Shown here piece by piece: positions 43,984-50,390 of a DNA stretch of 64,000 nucleotides (the stretch's first letter is position 1; every line of letters starts with the position of its first letter). Source of the DNA: CAZZKG01 sp964654825 (GTDB lineage: Bacteria > Gemmatimonadota > CAZMKB01); the NCBI GenBank assembly GCA_964654825.1, contig CAZZKG010000014.1, positions 1-64,000 on the forward strand, in the 5' to 3' direction. A model generated the notes under the pieces. The model had not been told where the DNA came from. It ran no database searches and saw only the letters and a program-made list of their open reading frames with translations. The position numbers were made by a program, and so were the translations under genes.

Positions 43984-46065
43984 CTATCTCTTCTCAGACA
44001 GCAGTCTTCCGGCAACAGCTGCCACATTCCCGGGGGTAAACCCGAATTTCTTCTGAAGTTCCTTCAGGGGAGCCGACGCTCCGAAGGTCTTCATCCCGAC
44101 ATGTATACCCTTGCAACCCACGTAACGTTCCCAGCCTAGGCCCGAGGCCTGTTCCACTGAAATCCTCGCTTCGACATCGGGCAGGATCACGCTGTCCCTG
44201 TATGCCTGATCCTGTTCTTCGAAGAGCTCCCACGAAGGCATGCTTACCACACGCGTCTTGATACCATCTTCCGTTAGGAGTTCCCGTGCCTCGAGGCAGA
44301 GGGACACTTCGCTTCCGCTCGCGAGAAGAATAACATCAGGACGACCTTTATCCGGATCCGCTAGCACATACGCACCCCTCGAGAGCCCCTGTGCCGGAGT
44401 CAGGAGAGATCGGTCGAGAACGGGGAGCGCCTGTCTCGAAAGCACTAACGCGACAGGCTTGTGCTTGAGCCGCGCAATCACCTTCCAGGCTTCGACGACC
44501 TCGTTCGCATCGGCGGGTCTAAGGGTGATGAGACCGGGTACTGCCCGCAACGAAGCCAGCTGCTCCACGGGTTGATGAGTCGGCCCATCCTCTCCCACAC
44601 CGATCGAGTCATGGGTGAATATATAGATAACCGGAAGCTCCATGAGGGAGCTCAACCTGATGGCCGGCCGTGAATAATCACTGAAGATCAGAAACCCCGA
44701 CCCATAGGGTCTGATTTTGCAGTGAGAGAGCCCGTTCAGGATGGATGCCATGGCGTTCTCACGGATGCCGAAATGGAAATTCCGTCCGCTGTAATCATCA
44801 CTCGTAAAATCTCCCGCTCCGTCCAGAACGATACGCGTCTTCGTCGACGGCGCCAGATCGGCGGAGCCGCCGATGAGCCACGGTACGTTTTGAGCTATTG
44901 CATTCAAAACTCTGCCTGACGCTTCGCGACCGGACATGCCTTTTGAATCCGGAGTGAACGCCGGGAGGTCTTTATCCCAGCCATCCGGGAGCAGACGGTG
45001 CTGCATGCTGTATAGTTGATCGGCCAATTCCGGATAGTGCTCTTTATACTCATCGAACTTCTCGATCCAGGCATCCCGGAGAGAACGACCCCGCTTCCCG
45101 ATTTTCTCGTCGAAGTGCTCCCGGACACCATCGGGGATGAGATATCTGGCATCCTCCGGCCAGCCGTAGTTGCGCTTCGTCAGGCGAATTTCTTCTTCAC
45201 CGAGGGGCGCTCCGTGAGCGGCGCTCGTGTCCTGCTTGTGAGGGGAGCCATACGCGATGTGGCTGTCCACGATGATGAGGGTCGGCCTGTCATCCTCCTT
45301 CCTGAAGGTTTGAAGAGCACGATCGAGCATCTGCAGATCATTGGCATCACCGACTCTCGTCACGTTCCAGCCGTAAGCTGCGAAGCGGGCGGCAACATCC
45401 TCGGTAAAGGTCCAGTCCGTGTGGCCTTCGATGGTTATCTTGTTGTTATCATATATCCAGCAGAGATTGGTGAGCTTGAGGTGGCCGGCAAGTGAAGCCG
45501 ATTCAGAAGTGACACCTTCCATCATGTCGCCGTCTCCGCAGAAGGCATAGACGTCGTAGGAGAACATTTCGAATCCGGGTCGGTTGAAATAGCTCGCCAT
45601 CCATTTGCCGGCAATGGCCATCCCCGTGCTGACAGCGACACCCTGCCCGAGCGGACCGGTCGTCGTCTCGACGCCGGAGGTCCATCGATACTCAGGGTGG
45701 CCCGGGCATTTGCTGTCGAGCTGCCTGAACCGCTTGATATCCTCGAGCGTAACGGCCGGCTCGCCGATGGTCTCATACTTCGGATTTACCGCCTTCACCG
45801 AACACAGATGCAGCATCGAATAGAGCAGCATCGAAGCATGCCCGATTGACAGAATGAAACGATCACGGTTCGGCCAGATCGGGTCAGCCGGATCGTACCG
45901 CAGAAACCGCTGCCACAGGCAGTACACCACCGGGGCGAGGGCCATGGCAGTGCCCGGGTGGCCCGAGTTGGCATCCTGCACGGCATCCATCGAAAGTGTA
46001 CGAATCGTGTTGATGCACAGTTGATCGATCTGCCCAAAACCGGTGGATCCATTTCTCGACTGCAT
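43984..46065 (-). CDS. tkt: transketolase
   Basis: 693 residues. N-terminal DAVQDANSGHPGTAMALAP, GPLGQGVAVSTGMAIAGKW, the ThDP motif FCGDGDMMEGVTSESASLAGHLKLTNLCWIYDNN, VDSHIAYGSPHKQDT, and the pyrimidine domain GIRENAMASILNGLSHCKIRPYG with THDSIGVGEDGPTHQPVEQLASLR. First gene of the pentose phosphate operon; ATG 46065 with GGAGG seven bases upstream. The leader contains a GGAAACGGA/TCCGTTCC inverted repeat (about 46137-46156) that could be an operator. Confidence 0.97.
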   Translation of the reverse strand: MQSRNGSTGFGQIDQLCINTIRTLSMDAVQDANSGHPGTAMALAPVVYCLWQRFLRYDPADPIWPNRDRFILSIGHASMLLYSMLHLCSVKAVNPKYETIGEPAVTLEDIKRFRQLDSKCPGHPEYRWTSGVETTTGPLGQGVAVSTGMAIAGKWMASYFNRPGFEMFSYDVYAFCGDGDMMEGVTSESASLAGHLKLTNLCWIYDNNKITIEGHTDWTFTEDVAARFAAYGWNVTRVGDANDLQMLDRALQTFRKEDDRPTLIIVDSHIAYGSPHKQDTSAAHGAPLGEEEIRLTKRNYGWPEDARYLIPDGVREHFDEKIGKRGRSLRDAWIEKFDEYKEHYPELADQLYSMQHRLLPDGWDKDLPAFTPDSKGMSGREASGRVLNAIAQNVPWLIGGSADLAPSTKTRIVLDGAGDFTSDDYSGRNFHFGIRENAMASILNGLSHCKIRPYGSGFLIFSDYSRPAIRLSSLMELPVIYIFTHDSIGVGEDGPTHQPVEQLASLRAVPGLITLRPADANEVVEAWKVIARLKHKPVALVLSRQALPVLDRSLLTPAQGLSRGAYVLADPDKGRPDVILLASGSEVSLCLEARELLTEDGIKTRVVSMPSWELFEEQDQAYRDSVILPDVEARISVEQASGLGWERYVGCKGIHVGMKTFGASAPLKELQKKFGFTPGNVAAVAGRLLSEKR

Positions 46066-46160
46066 GCATGTTCCTCCTTAAAAGAGAAGGGCTCTCCTTC
46101 CATATGTGTCAATACACTATTGTCGCGGTAAATGCTGGAAACGGAAGCTCCGTTCCTACA

Positions 46161-46188
46161 AAGTTAGGATTATCGACATTTAATTCAA
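46161..46188 (-). promoter_or_regulatory. possible promoter of the pentose phosphate operon
   Basis: Minus strand: TTGAAT (46188-46183), 16 bases, TAACTT (46166-46161). Weaker than the other promoters. The -35 falls in the first bases of the duplicated symporter segment. Confidence 0.35.
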
Positions 46189-46252
46189 GAGGAACCTAAC
46201 AGGTTCTCACTGACCACGACTCCGGGCAGGAAGAGCACACCGATTAAATTGG
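46181..46252. repeat. diverged copy of the symporter gene's 3' end (left copy)
   Basis: These 72 bases match 48142-48213 at 61 of 72 positions with no gaps. The right-hand copy is the end of the intact sodium:alanine symporter gene. The two copies are direct repeats that bound the 1.9-kb accessory segment. Confidence 0.85.
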
Positions 46253-46358
46253 ATTGTCTGAAGAGAATCCGGAGGCGGAAAGCTTTGTGCATATCGATCT
46301 CCACATACACCTCTTTTCTGCTTGCAACAACGATTGCTTTAAAGTAATATCTAATCAT
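46185..46358 (-). pseudogene. chimeric small ORF ending in a symporter (AGCS) C-terminus remnant
   Basis: 57 codons from ATG 46358, with GGAG seven bases upstream. The last 21 residues, NLIGVLFLPGVVVSENLLGSS, align with the end of the intact alanine symporter (NLIGLLFLSGVVVRESLSGST). The substitutions are mostly conservative, which suggests the copy derives from a real paralogue. The first 36 residues (IRYYFKAIVVASRKEVYVEI) do not match the symporter and are of unknown origin. Most likely a deletion joined an unrelated start to a symporter tail. Whether it is translated is unknown. Confidence 0.6.
46322..46350 (+). promoter_or_regulatory. promoter for the HEAT/pRiA4b-ORF3-like gene
   Basis: TTGCAA (46322-46327), 17 bases, TAATAT (46345-46350); start near 46357, leader about 58 bases. 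Confidence 0.55.
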
Positions 46359-46414
46359 GGCGCGTCTCCAATTGCAGGAGAGAATGAAAAAACCCGGCAT
46401 GAAAGGATGAGAGC

Positions 46415-47929
46415 ATGAGGTCGGTAGGAGAAGAAATCAAAAAGTTTATGAAGGAATGGGATGAGGAAGATCTATATGAAATCCTTTATGAAAAATTGGC
46501 CAGGGAGCGTGCGAAGGTAGTCGACAAACTTGTCTCCCTGCGAAAACCAGCCGTCCCCCATTTGTTAGCGATGCTGGAGGAACAGGACACCTGGAACCCA
46601 CTGATAGCGATCGATGCTCTGGGGGAGATTGGTGATAAAAGGGCGATAAAGCCCCTGGTCGACATGCTGGAAGACCCGGATTTTGGTGAAGCCGCCTGTC
46701 ATGCACTGAAGAAATTCGGACCTGTATGTATCCCGGATGTAATCGCGAAGCTCAGATACAGGATCGCAAATCCCGTTGAAGAAGAATCGACATTTGTGAA
46801 AATAACATCTTATGCCCTGACGACGATCGGGGAAATCAGGTCCGATGAATCAATCGGATTTCTCAATGCATTGTTGGACGACTATATGTCTGAAATTCCG
46901 GAGGAGCCATTTGATCCGGCGGAACACGACTGGAAATACAGGAATGTCGACTTCTTCCACCTGTTGGATTGTCTGGTCAAGCAGCAGGATGAAAGGGCTA
47001 TTCCTCATATCAAAAAGGCACGGGATTTATTTCCGAAAAATTACACCGAGTATACGGTCTGCCAGCTCGCCATTGAAAGGATAGAAAAGGGGGAAATGGA
47101 AGGGTATCTCCCCATGGATGCTCTGGAGATCGCAATGCCTTTTGAAACCATTATGAAAATGTTATCCGGGGGAGAAATCGGAGGGGAAAGTGGTTTTAAT
47201 GGAGAATCCGGCGAGGACTTTCCGCTCGAAGAGGAGTGGGGCCTGAAAGTGAAAAAGGAAATCCCGAAGGGCGCGTGTTGCCTCTGCGGCAAAACTTATA
47301 CTGGGGCTGGGATGACGAGGCACTTGAGATCGTGCCTGTCGAAGGATGTATCAACAAAGCCGCCGGGCGGGAATAGTCTCGAAAAAACAAAGACTTTTCA
47401 TCTTGTCATCAGCGGGGCTTACCTCTCTGAATATTGGATGCATCTCGAAGTTCCCGCCCGTGCCACTTTGAATGACCTTGATAAGTTCCTCAGGCGGATC
47501 TGGCTCGAATGCTGTGGCCATATGAGTGCGTATACCATCGAAGGGACGACCTACTCCTCCGGCCCGATTAAAGAGTACGGCGACAAGAGTATGTATGCCA
47601 AACTGGGCAATGTCCTGTCTGCCGGGATGACATTTCACTATGAGTATGACTTCGGCTCGACAACCAGACTTGTCATACGAGTCGCCTCGGAGCTGGAGAG
47701 ACCTGTAGAGGGTAAACTGATCAAGCTCCTGGCCAGGAATGACCCCCCGGGGATCACCTGTGAGGCGTGCGATAATAAGGCCACCTGGGTATGCAGCCAG
47801 TGCATTTATGATGACACAGGCTGGCTTTGCGACCGGTGTGCTTCAGAACATGAGTGCGGTGAGGAGATGCTCCTGCCTGTCGTGAATTCCCCCCGCGTCG
47901 GCACCTGTGCTTACGGAGAAGTAGTGTAA
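46415..47929 (+). CDS. HEAT-repeat protein with pRiA4b ORF-3-like domain and zinc-binding clusters
   Basis: 504 residues. The N-terminal ~200 are HEAT-like helices (PAVPHLLAMLEEQDTWNPLIAIDALGEIGDKRAIKPLVDML). Next is a C2HC-type finger, CCLCGKTYTGAGMTRHLRSC (about 288-310). Residues ~330-440 resemble the plasmid pRiA4b ORF-3/IS1096-passenger family (FHLVISGAYLSEYWMHLEVP, TLNDLDKFLRRIWLECCGHMSAY, MTFHYEYDFGSTTRLVIRV). The tail is a cysteine-rich zinc cluster (CEACDNKATWVCSQC, CDRCASEHECG). Function is unknown; this family travels with mobile and defence genes. It has its own promoter and ribosome site (AAAGGA) and lies between symporter duplications, so it was probably acquired. Confidence 0.82.
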   Translation: MRSVGEEIKKFMKEWDEEDLYEILYEKLARERAKVVDKLVSLRKPAVPHLLAMLEEQDTWNPLIAIDALGEIGDKRAIKPLVDMLEDPDFGEAACHALKKFGPVCIPDVIAKLRYRIANPVEEESTFVKITSYALTTIGEIRSDESIGFLNALLDDYMSEIPEEPFDPAEHDWKYRNVDFFHLLDCLVKQQDERAIPHIKKARDLFPKNYTEYTVCQLAIERIEKGEMEGYLPMDALEIAMPFETIMKMLSGGEIGGESGFNGESGEDFPLEEEWGLKVKKEIPKGACCLCGKTYTGAGMTRHLRSCLSKDVSTKPPGGNSLEKTKTFHLVISGAYLSEYWMHLEVPARATLNDLDKFLRRIWLECCGHMSAYTIEGTTYSSGPIKEYGDKSMYAKLGNVLSAGMTFHYEYDFGSTTRLVIRVASELERPVEGKLIKLLARNDPPGITCEACDNKATWVCSQCIYDDTGWLCDRCASEHECGEEMLLPVVNSPRVGTCAYGEVV

Positions 47930-47931
47930 AG

Positions 47932-48030
47932 TGTAATTACCTGATAAATCCATTGCACAAGGATTTCTCAAAATCGGATATATCGAAACCAGAGATTTTA
48001 GACATTGATCCTCGATTATTTGGTCGATGA
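47932..48030 (+). pseudogene. C-terminal remnant resembling a RES-domain (NAD-consuming) toxin
   Basis: Starting just after the stop of the HEAT-type gene, one frame reads CNYLINPLHKDFSKSDISKP and continues EILDIDPRLFGR before TGA 48028-48030. RES-family toxin proteins typically end with NxLxNPxHxDFxxIxIxxPxxFxxDPRL, and this stub follows that pattern over about 30 residues. No start codon or catalytic part remains. It was recognised by eye, without a search. Confidence 0.5.
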
Positions 48031-48039
48031 GGATGCCAA

Positions 48040-48144
48040 ATGGCCCTTAACCCAATAGCTTTCACCGAAAAGGTCGTCAAGAATTTCCTAAGTGATATAC
48101 ACACGATTGTCTCGGGTCATCAATGCATCCCGACACATAGGTAA
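48040..48144 (+). pseudogene. N-terminal remnant resembling a large DEAD/DEAH helicase
   Basis: ATG 48040 lies six bases after GAGGA and ten bases after the RES stub's stop. The 34-residue frame starts MALNPIAFTEKVVKNFL, the kind of N-terminus found on large superfamily-2 helicases of defence islands (xLNPIAFTExVVxxFLRYQ). It then departs from the family (SDIHTIVSGHQCIPTHR) and stops at TAA 48142-48144, exactly where the symporter repeat begins. A gene start truncated by the same event that placed the repeat is the simplest reading. Confidence 0.5.
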
Positions 48145-48213
48145 TTCAAGTGGAACCTGACAGGCTCTCCCTGACCACTACTCCGGACAAAAAGAGTAAA
48201 CCGATCAAATTGG
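48142..48213. repeat. symporter 3' end, right copy of the direct repeat
   Basis: The partner of 46181-46252 (61 of 72 identical). It lies within the intact symporter gene and includes its stop codon. Confidence 0.85.
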
Positions 48214-49480
48214 GGATTGTCCCGAGACCATTCAAAATATCGGCGATGCTCCAGACCGTCTCGACCTGGAGTACGGTCCCGGTGATCATAATGATGCAGA
48301 AAGCCCAGCGGAACGGCTTCCTCACCCGGCTCCCGAACAGGTAGGAAAAACACTGCTCACCGTAGTACGGCCAGCTGATGAGTGTCGAGTAACCGAAGAG
48401 GAAAGAAGCCGATACAACGATGAGACCGAGTCCCGGAAGGGTGTTTTCGAAGCAGTTTCTCGTGAGTGCCGTACTCGTTGTCCCCCCCGTCCAGAGCCCG
48501 CTGGAGAGGATGACGACACCGGTTATCGTACAGACCACCAGGGTATCTACGAACACATCCATCATCGCCAGGAGCCCCTGGCTCTTCGGGTCCCGGGTAC
48601 GGGCGGCACCGTGAGCGATGGGTGCGCTGCCGGTCCCGGCTTCATTCGAATAAATTCCTCTCGAGATCCCGTATCTCATTGCCATCCTGACGGAGGCACC
48701 GGCAAATCCTCCGGCGGCTGCCATGGGAGTGAAGGCCGCGTCGAACACCATAAAAAACACTCCCGGTATCACTTCGATGTTGCGCACGATTACATACAAC
48801 CCTCCGCTGAGATAGAGGAGAACCATTATGGGTGAAAGCTTTTCAGCGATCTTCCCAATTCTCTTGATACCACCGATGATAACCAGCCAGGTCAGTACCG
48901 AGAGGACGATACCCGTGAGGAGATGTGGAGCACCGAATTCCTGCTCGAACGCGATAGCGATGGAGCTCGTCTGGACGATTGAAGTGGAAACCAGCGTCCG
49001 CACGCCCAGGAAAAATGCGAAGGCCGCGGCCAGATGACGGAATCCGGCCCCTTTACTGAGATAGTACATCGGCCCCGCGGCGATCGAGCCGTCCTCGTTC
49101 CTCCGGCGGTATTTAACGCCGAGGAAGGCTTCGGCATACTTGGTGGCCATACCGAGGAATCCGCTCACCCACATCCAGAAAAGGGCACCCGGGCCTCCGG
49201 AAACGATGGCGGTAGCCACCCCGGCTATGTTTCCATTGCCGACAGTTCCGGCGAGGGAGGTCATGAGTGCCTGAAACGGCGTGATATCTCCCGGCACATC
49301 GGAAGAGACGAGCCGCCTGGCTTTCCCGAACATGATGGAGAGGGCTCGTCCGAATTCACCGACCTGCATCAGTCTCAACCTGAAGGTGAGAAGCAGCCCG
49401 ACTCCGAAAAGGAGCGCGAGAAGGGGAATACCCCAGAGGAGCGTTCCCAGAAATTGGATGATTGAATTTATCTGGTTCAT
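48146..49480 (-). CDS. sodium:alanine/glycine symporter (AGCS family)
   Basis: 444 residues with about 10-11 transmembrane helices. Family motifs: FQALMTSLAGTVGNGNIAGVATAI, GPGALFWMWVSGFLGMATKYAEAFLGVKYR, SRGIYSNEAGTGSAPIAHGAA and NLFxG-like regions. It takes up alanine or glycine with sodium. The intact glycine cleavage operon elsewhere in the window would be a natural consumer. It has its own promoter 28 bases upstream. Its 3' end is duplicated at 46.2 kb. Confidence 0.95.
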   Translation of the reverse strand: MNQINSIIQFLGTLLWGIPLLALLFGVGLLLTFRLRLMQVGEFGRALSIMFGKARRLVSSDVPGDITPFQALMTSLAGTVGNGNIAGVATAIVSGGPGALFWMWVSGFLGMATKYAEAFLGVKYRRRNEDGSIAAGPMYYLSKGAGFRHLAAAFAFFLGVRTLVSTSIVQTSSIAIAFEQEFGAPHLLTGIVLSVLTWLVIIGGIKRIGKIAEKLSPIMVLLYLSGGLYVIVRNIEVIPGVFFMVFDAAFTPMAAAGGFAGASVRMAMRYGISRGIYSNEAGTGSAPIAHGAARTRDPKSQGLLAMMDVFVDTLVVCTITGVVILSSGLWTGGTTSTALTRNCFENTLPGLGLIVVSASFLFGYSTLISWPYYGEQCFSYLFGSRVRKPFRWAFCIIMITGTVLQVETVWSIADILNGLGTIPNLIGLLFLSGVVVRESLSGST

Positions 49481-49507
49481 GCTGGTGACAGGACCGGGAT
49501 TTGACTC

Positions 49508-49536
49508 ATATTACAGCTTGAGGTCGAACGGGTCAA
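49508..49536 (-). promoter_or_regulatory. promoter of the symporter gene
   Basis: Minus strand: TTGACC (49536-49531), 17 bases, TAATAT (49513-49508). Initiation near 49501, about 20 bases before the ATG. Confidence 0.7.
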
Positions 49537-49612
49537 GGGTTTCCGGCAGGACAGAAGAGGTTGCAACGCGCGGTATTCACTGGTATCCTGTAAGATCCGG
49601 CTGTAATTTCAG

Positions 49613-49648
49613 AAAAAAAGCAGGGCACCCACACAAGCGGGGCGCCCT
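49613..49648 (-). terminator. rho-independent terminator of the small cysteine-rich gene
   Basis: On the minus strand AGGGCGCCC (49648-49640) pairs with GGGTGCCCT (49630-49622), one G-U pair, followed by GC and seven T (49619-49613). It ends the transcript that carries the 55-residue protein and shields the symporter promoter. Confidence 0.85.
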
Positions 49649-49656
49649 ACTTAATT

Positions 49657-49685
49657 GGGGATTGCTGGGGAGGAAGGCAATCCCC
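49657..49685. other. 8-bp stem-loop in the 3' untranslated region of the small gene
   Basis: GGGGATTG (49657-49664) and CAATCCCC (49678-49685) are perfectly complementary with a 13-base loop. It sits between the stop of the small cysteine-rich gene and its terminator; 140 bases of apparently structured 3' region is long for so small a gene. Confidence 0.5.
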
Positions 49686-49787
49686 GAGCTGAGGAACCTC
49701 AAGAGGGCATTTCTGCAAGGTATTCCAACGGGCTTGCCAACGAGCATGGGCAGCGCCCTTAGAGGTTCTTCGGAAACTTCTCTGGCT

Positions 49788-49955
49788 TCAACCTACCTTG
49801 ACAAGTTTCTTCGCCTTGAATATCCGGCAATTATGATGTTTTCTCGAAAGACAGTAGTTGAGGATCTCATCCGGCGTCGGCGGTGCCAGGCCGTAGATGT
49901 GTTCTCTGCAACCGTTGAATAGATTAGGACAAATACCCGGTTTTTTGGTCTTCAT
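49788..49955 (-). CDS. small four-cysteine protein, 55 residues
   Basis: ATG 49955 follows a perfect AGGAGG at eight bases. The product begins MKTKKPGICPNLFNGC, continues with REHIYGLAPPTPDEILNYC and ends HHNCRIFKAKKLVKVG. Cysteines at 9, 16, 35 and 43 and histidines at 19, 40 and 41 suggest a small zinc-binding fold or, less likely, a metal or redox centre. Basic C-terminus, no signal peptide. It forms a monocistronic unit: sigma-54-like promoter about 120 bases upstream, terminator downstream. I do not recognise the family; the regular CPN-GCREHIYGLxPPT pattern looks conserved rather than random. Too short for most gene callers. Confidence 0.78.
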   Translation of the reverse strand: MKTKKPGICPNLFNGCREHIYGLAPPTPDEILNYCLSRKHHNCRIFKAKKLVKVG

Positions 49956-50275
49956 GAATCGGCCCTCCTGTTCAAACCGGCCTGTTCACGACCTTCACCT
50001 CACTGATCTCGAATCAATCAGAATGAGTAATTTATAAACATTTTCATTTCCCATTCTGCCGATCTTGTGTTCATTATACACATGCAAGTGTTATGCCAGT
50101 ACCCCGAACCTCATAACTCATTGAAAACAAAGGAGATTTATTTTAGAGCAGGGCAGAAAGGCGGAAAAAGTGTCGAATATTTATTACCCATGTACAGAAT
50201 TAGTCGATATTACCATGAAACATATTGCCCCGACGAGGAAAGTTTTACCCCGGGCGCTCCCTGCCGTGCGTACAT
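49956..50275. other. intergenic region upstream of the small cysteine-rich gene
   Basis: 320 bases, AT-richer than the surroundings. It holds the sigma-54-type promoter motif at 50083-50098 and an overlapping TATAAT. No other gene or RNA is recognised. Confidence 0.5.
50083..50098 (-). promoter_or_regulatory. sigma-54 (-24/-12) promoter motif for the small cysteine-rich gene
   Basis: Minus strand TGGCAT-AACAC-TTGCA (50098-50083) matches the sigma-54 consensus TGGCAY-N5-TTGCW with exact GG-to-GC spacing. Transcription would start near 50072, about 117 bases before the ATG. A TATAAT (minus strand, just downstream) might serve sigma-70 instead, but no -35 fits it. The sigma-54 activator at the left edge of the window shows that the organism uses this type of promoter. 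Confidence 0.55.
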
Positions 50276-50311
50276 AAAAACAGGGTTGCCCCTATGGAAG
50301 AAGCAACCCTG
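50276..50311 (-). terminator. rho-independent terminator of the subtilase gene
   Basis: A perfect 9-bp stem (CAGGGTTGC 50281-50289 with 50303-50311) and, on the minus strand, a following T-run (50280-50276). Confidence 0.88.
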
Positions 50312-50390
50312 AAACATATAAACCGAATCACCGGTGAAGCGGGCTCCCGCCAGCGTCAGTTCGCAAGGTCGGAAACTCGCCTCACACCGA

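Noticed and set aside
46107..46112. Perfect TTGACA in the transketolase leader (minus strand)
   Set aside because: No -10-like hexamer at 16-18 bases; the expected place lies in the ribosome-site region.
49281..49922. Plus-strand open frame (213 codons) spanning the symporter start and the following gap
   Set aside because: It crosses the symporter promoter, a terminator and the small cysteine-rich gene; the translation has no protein-like pattern.
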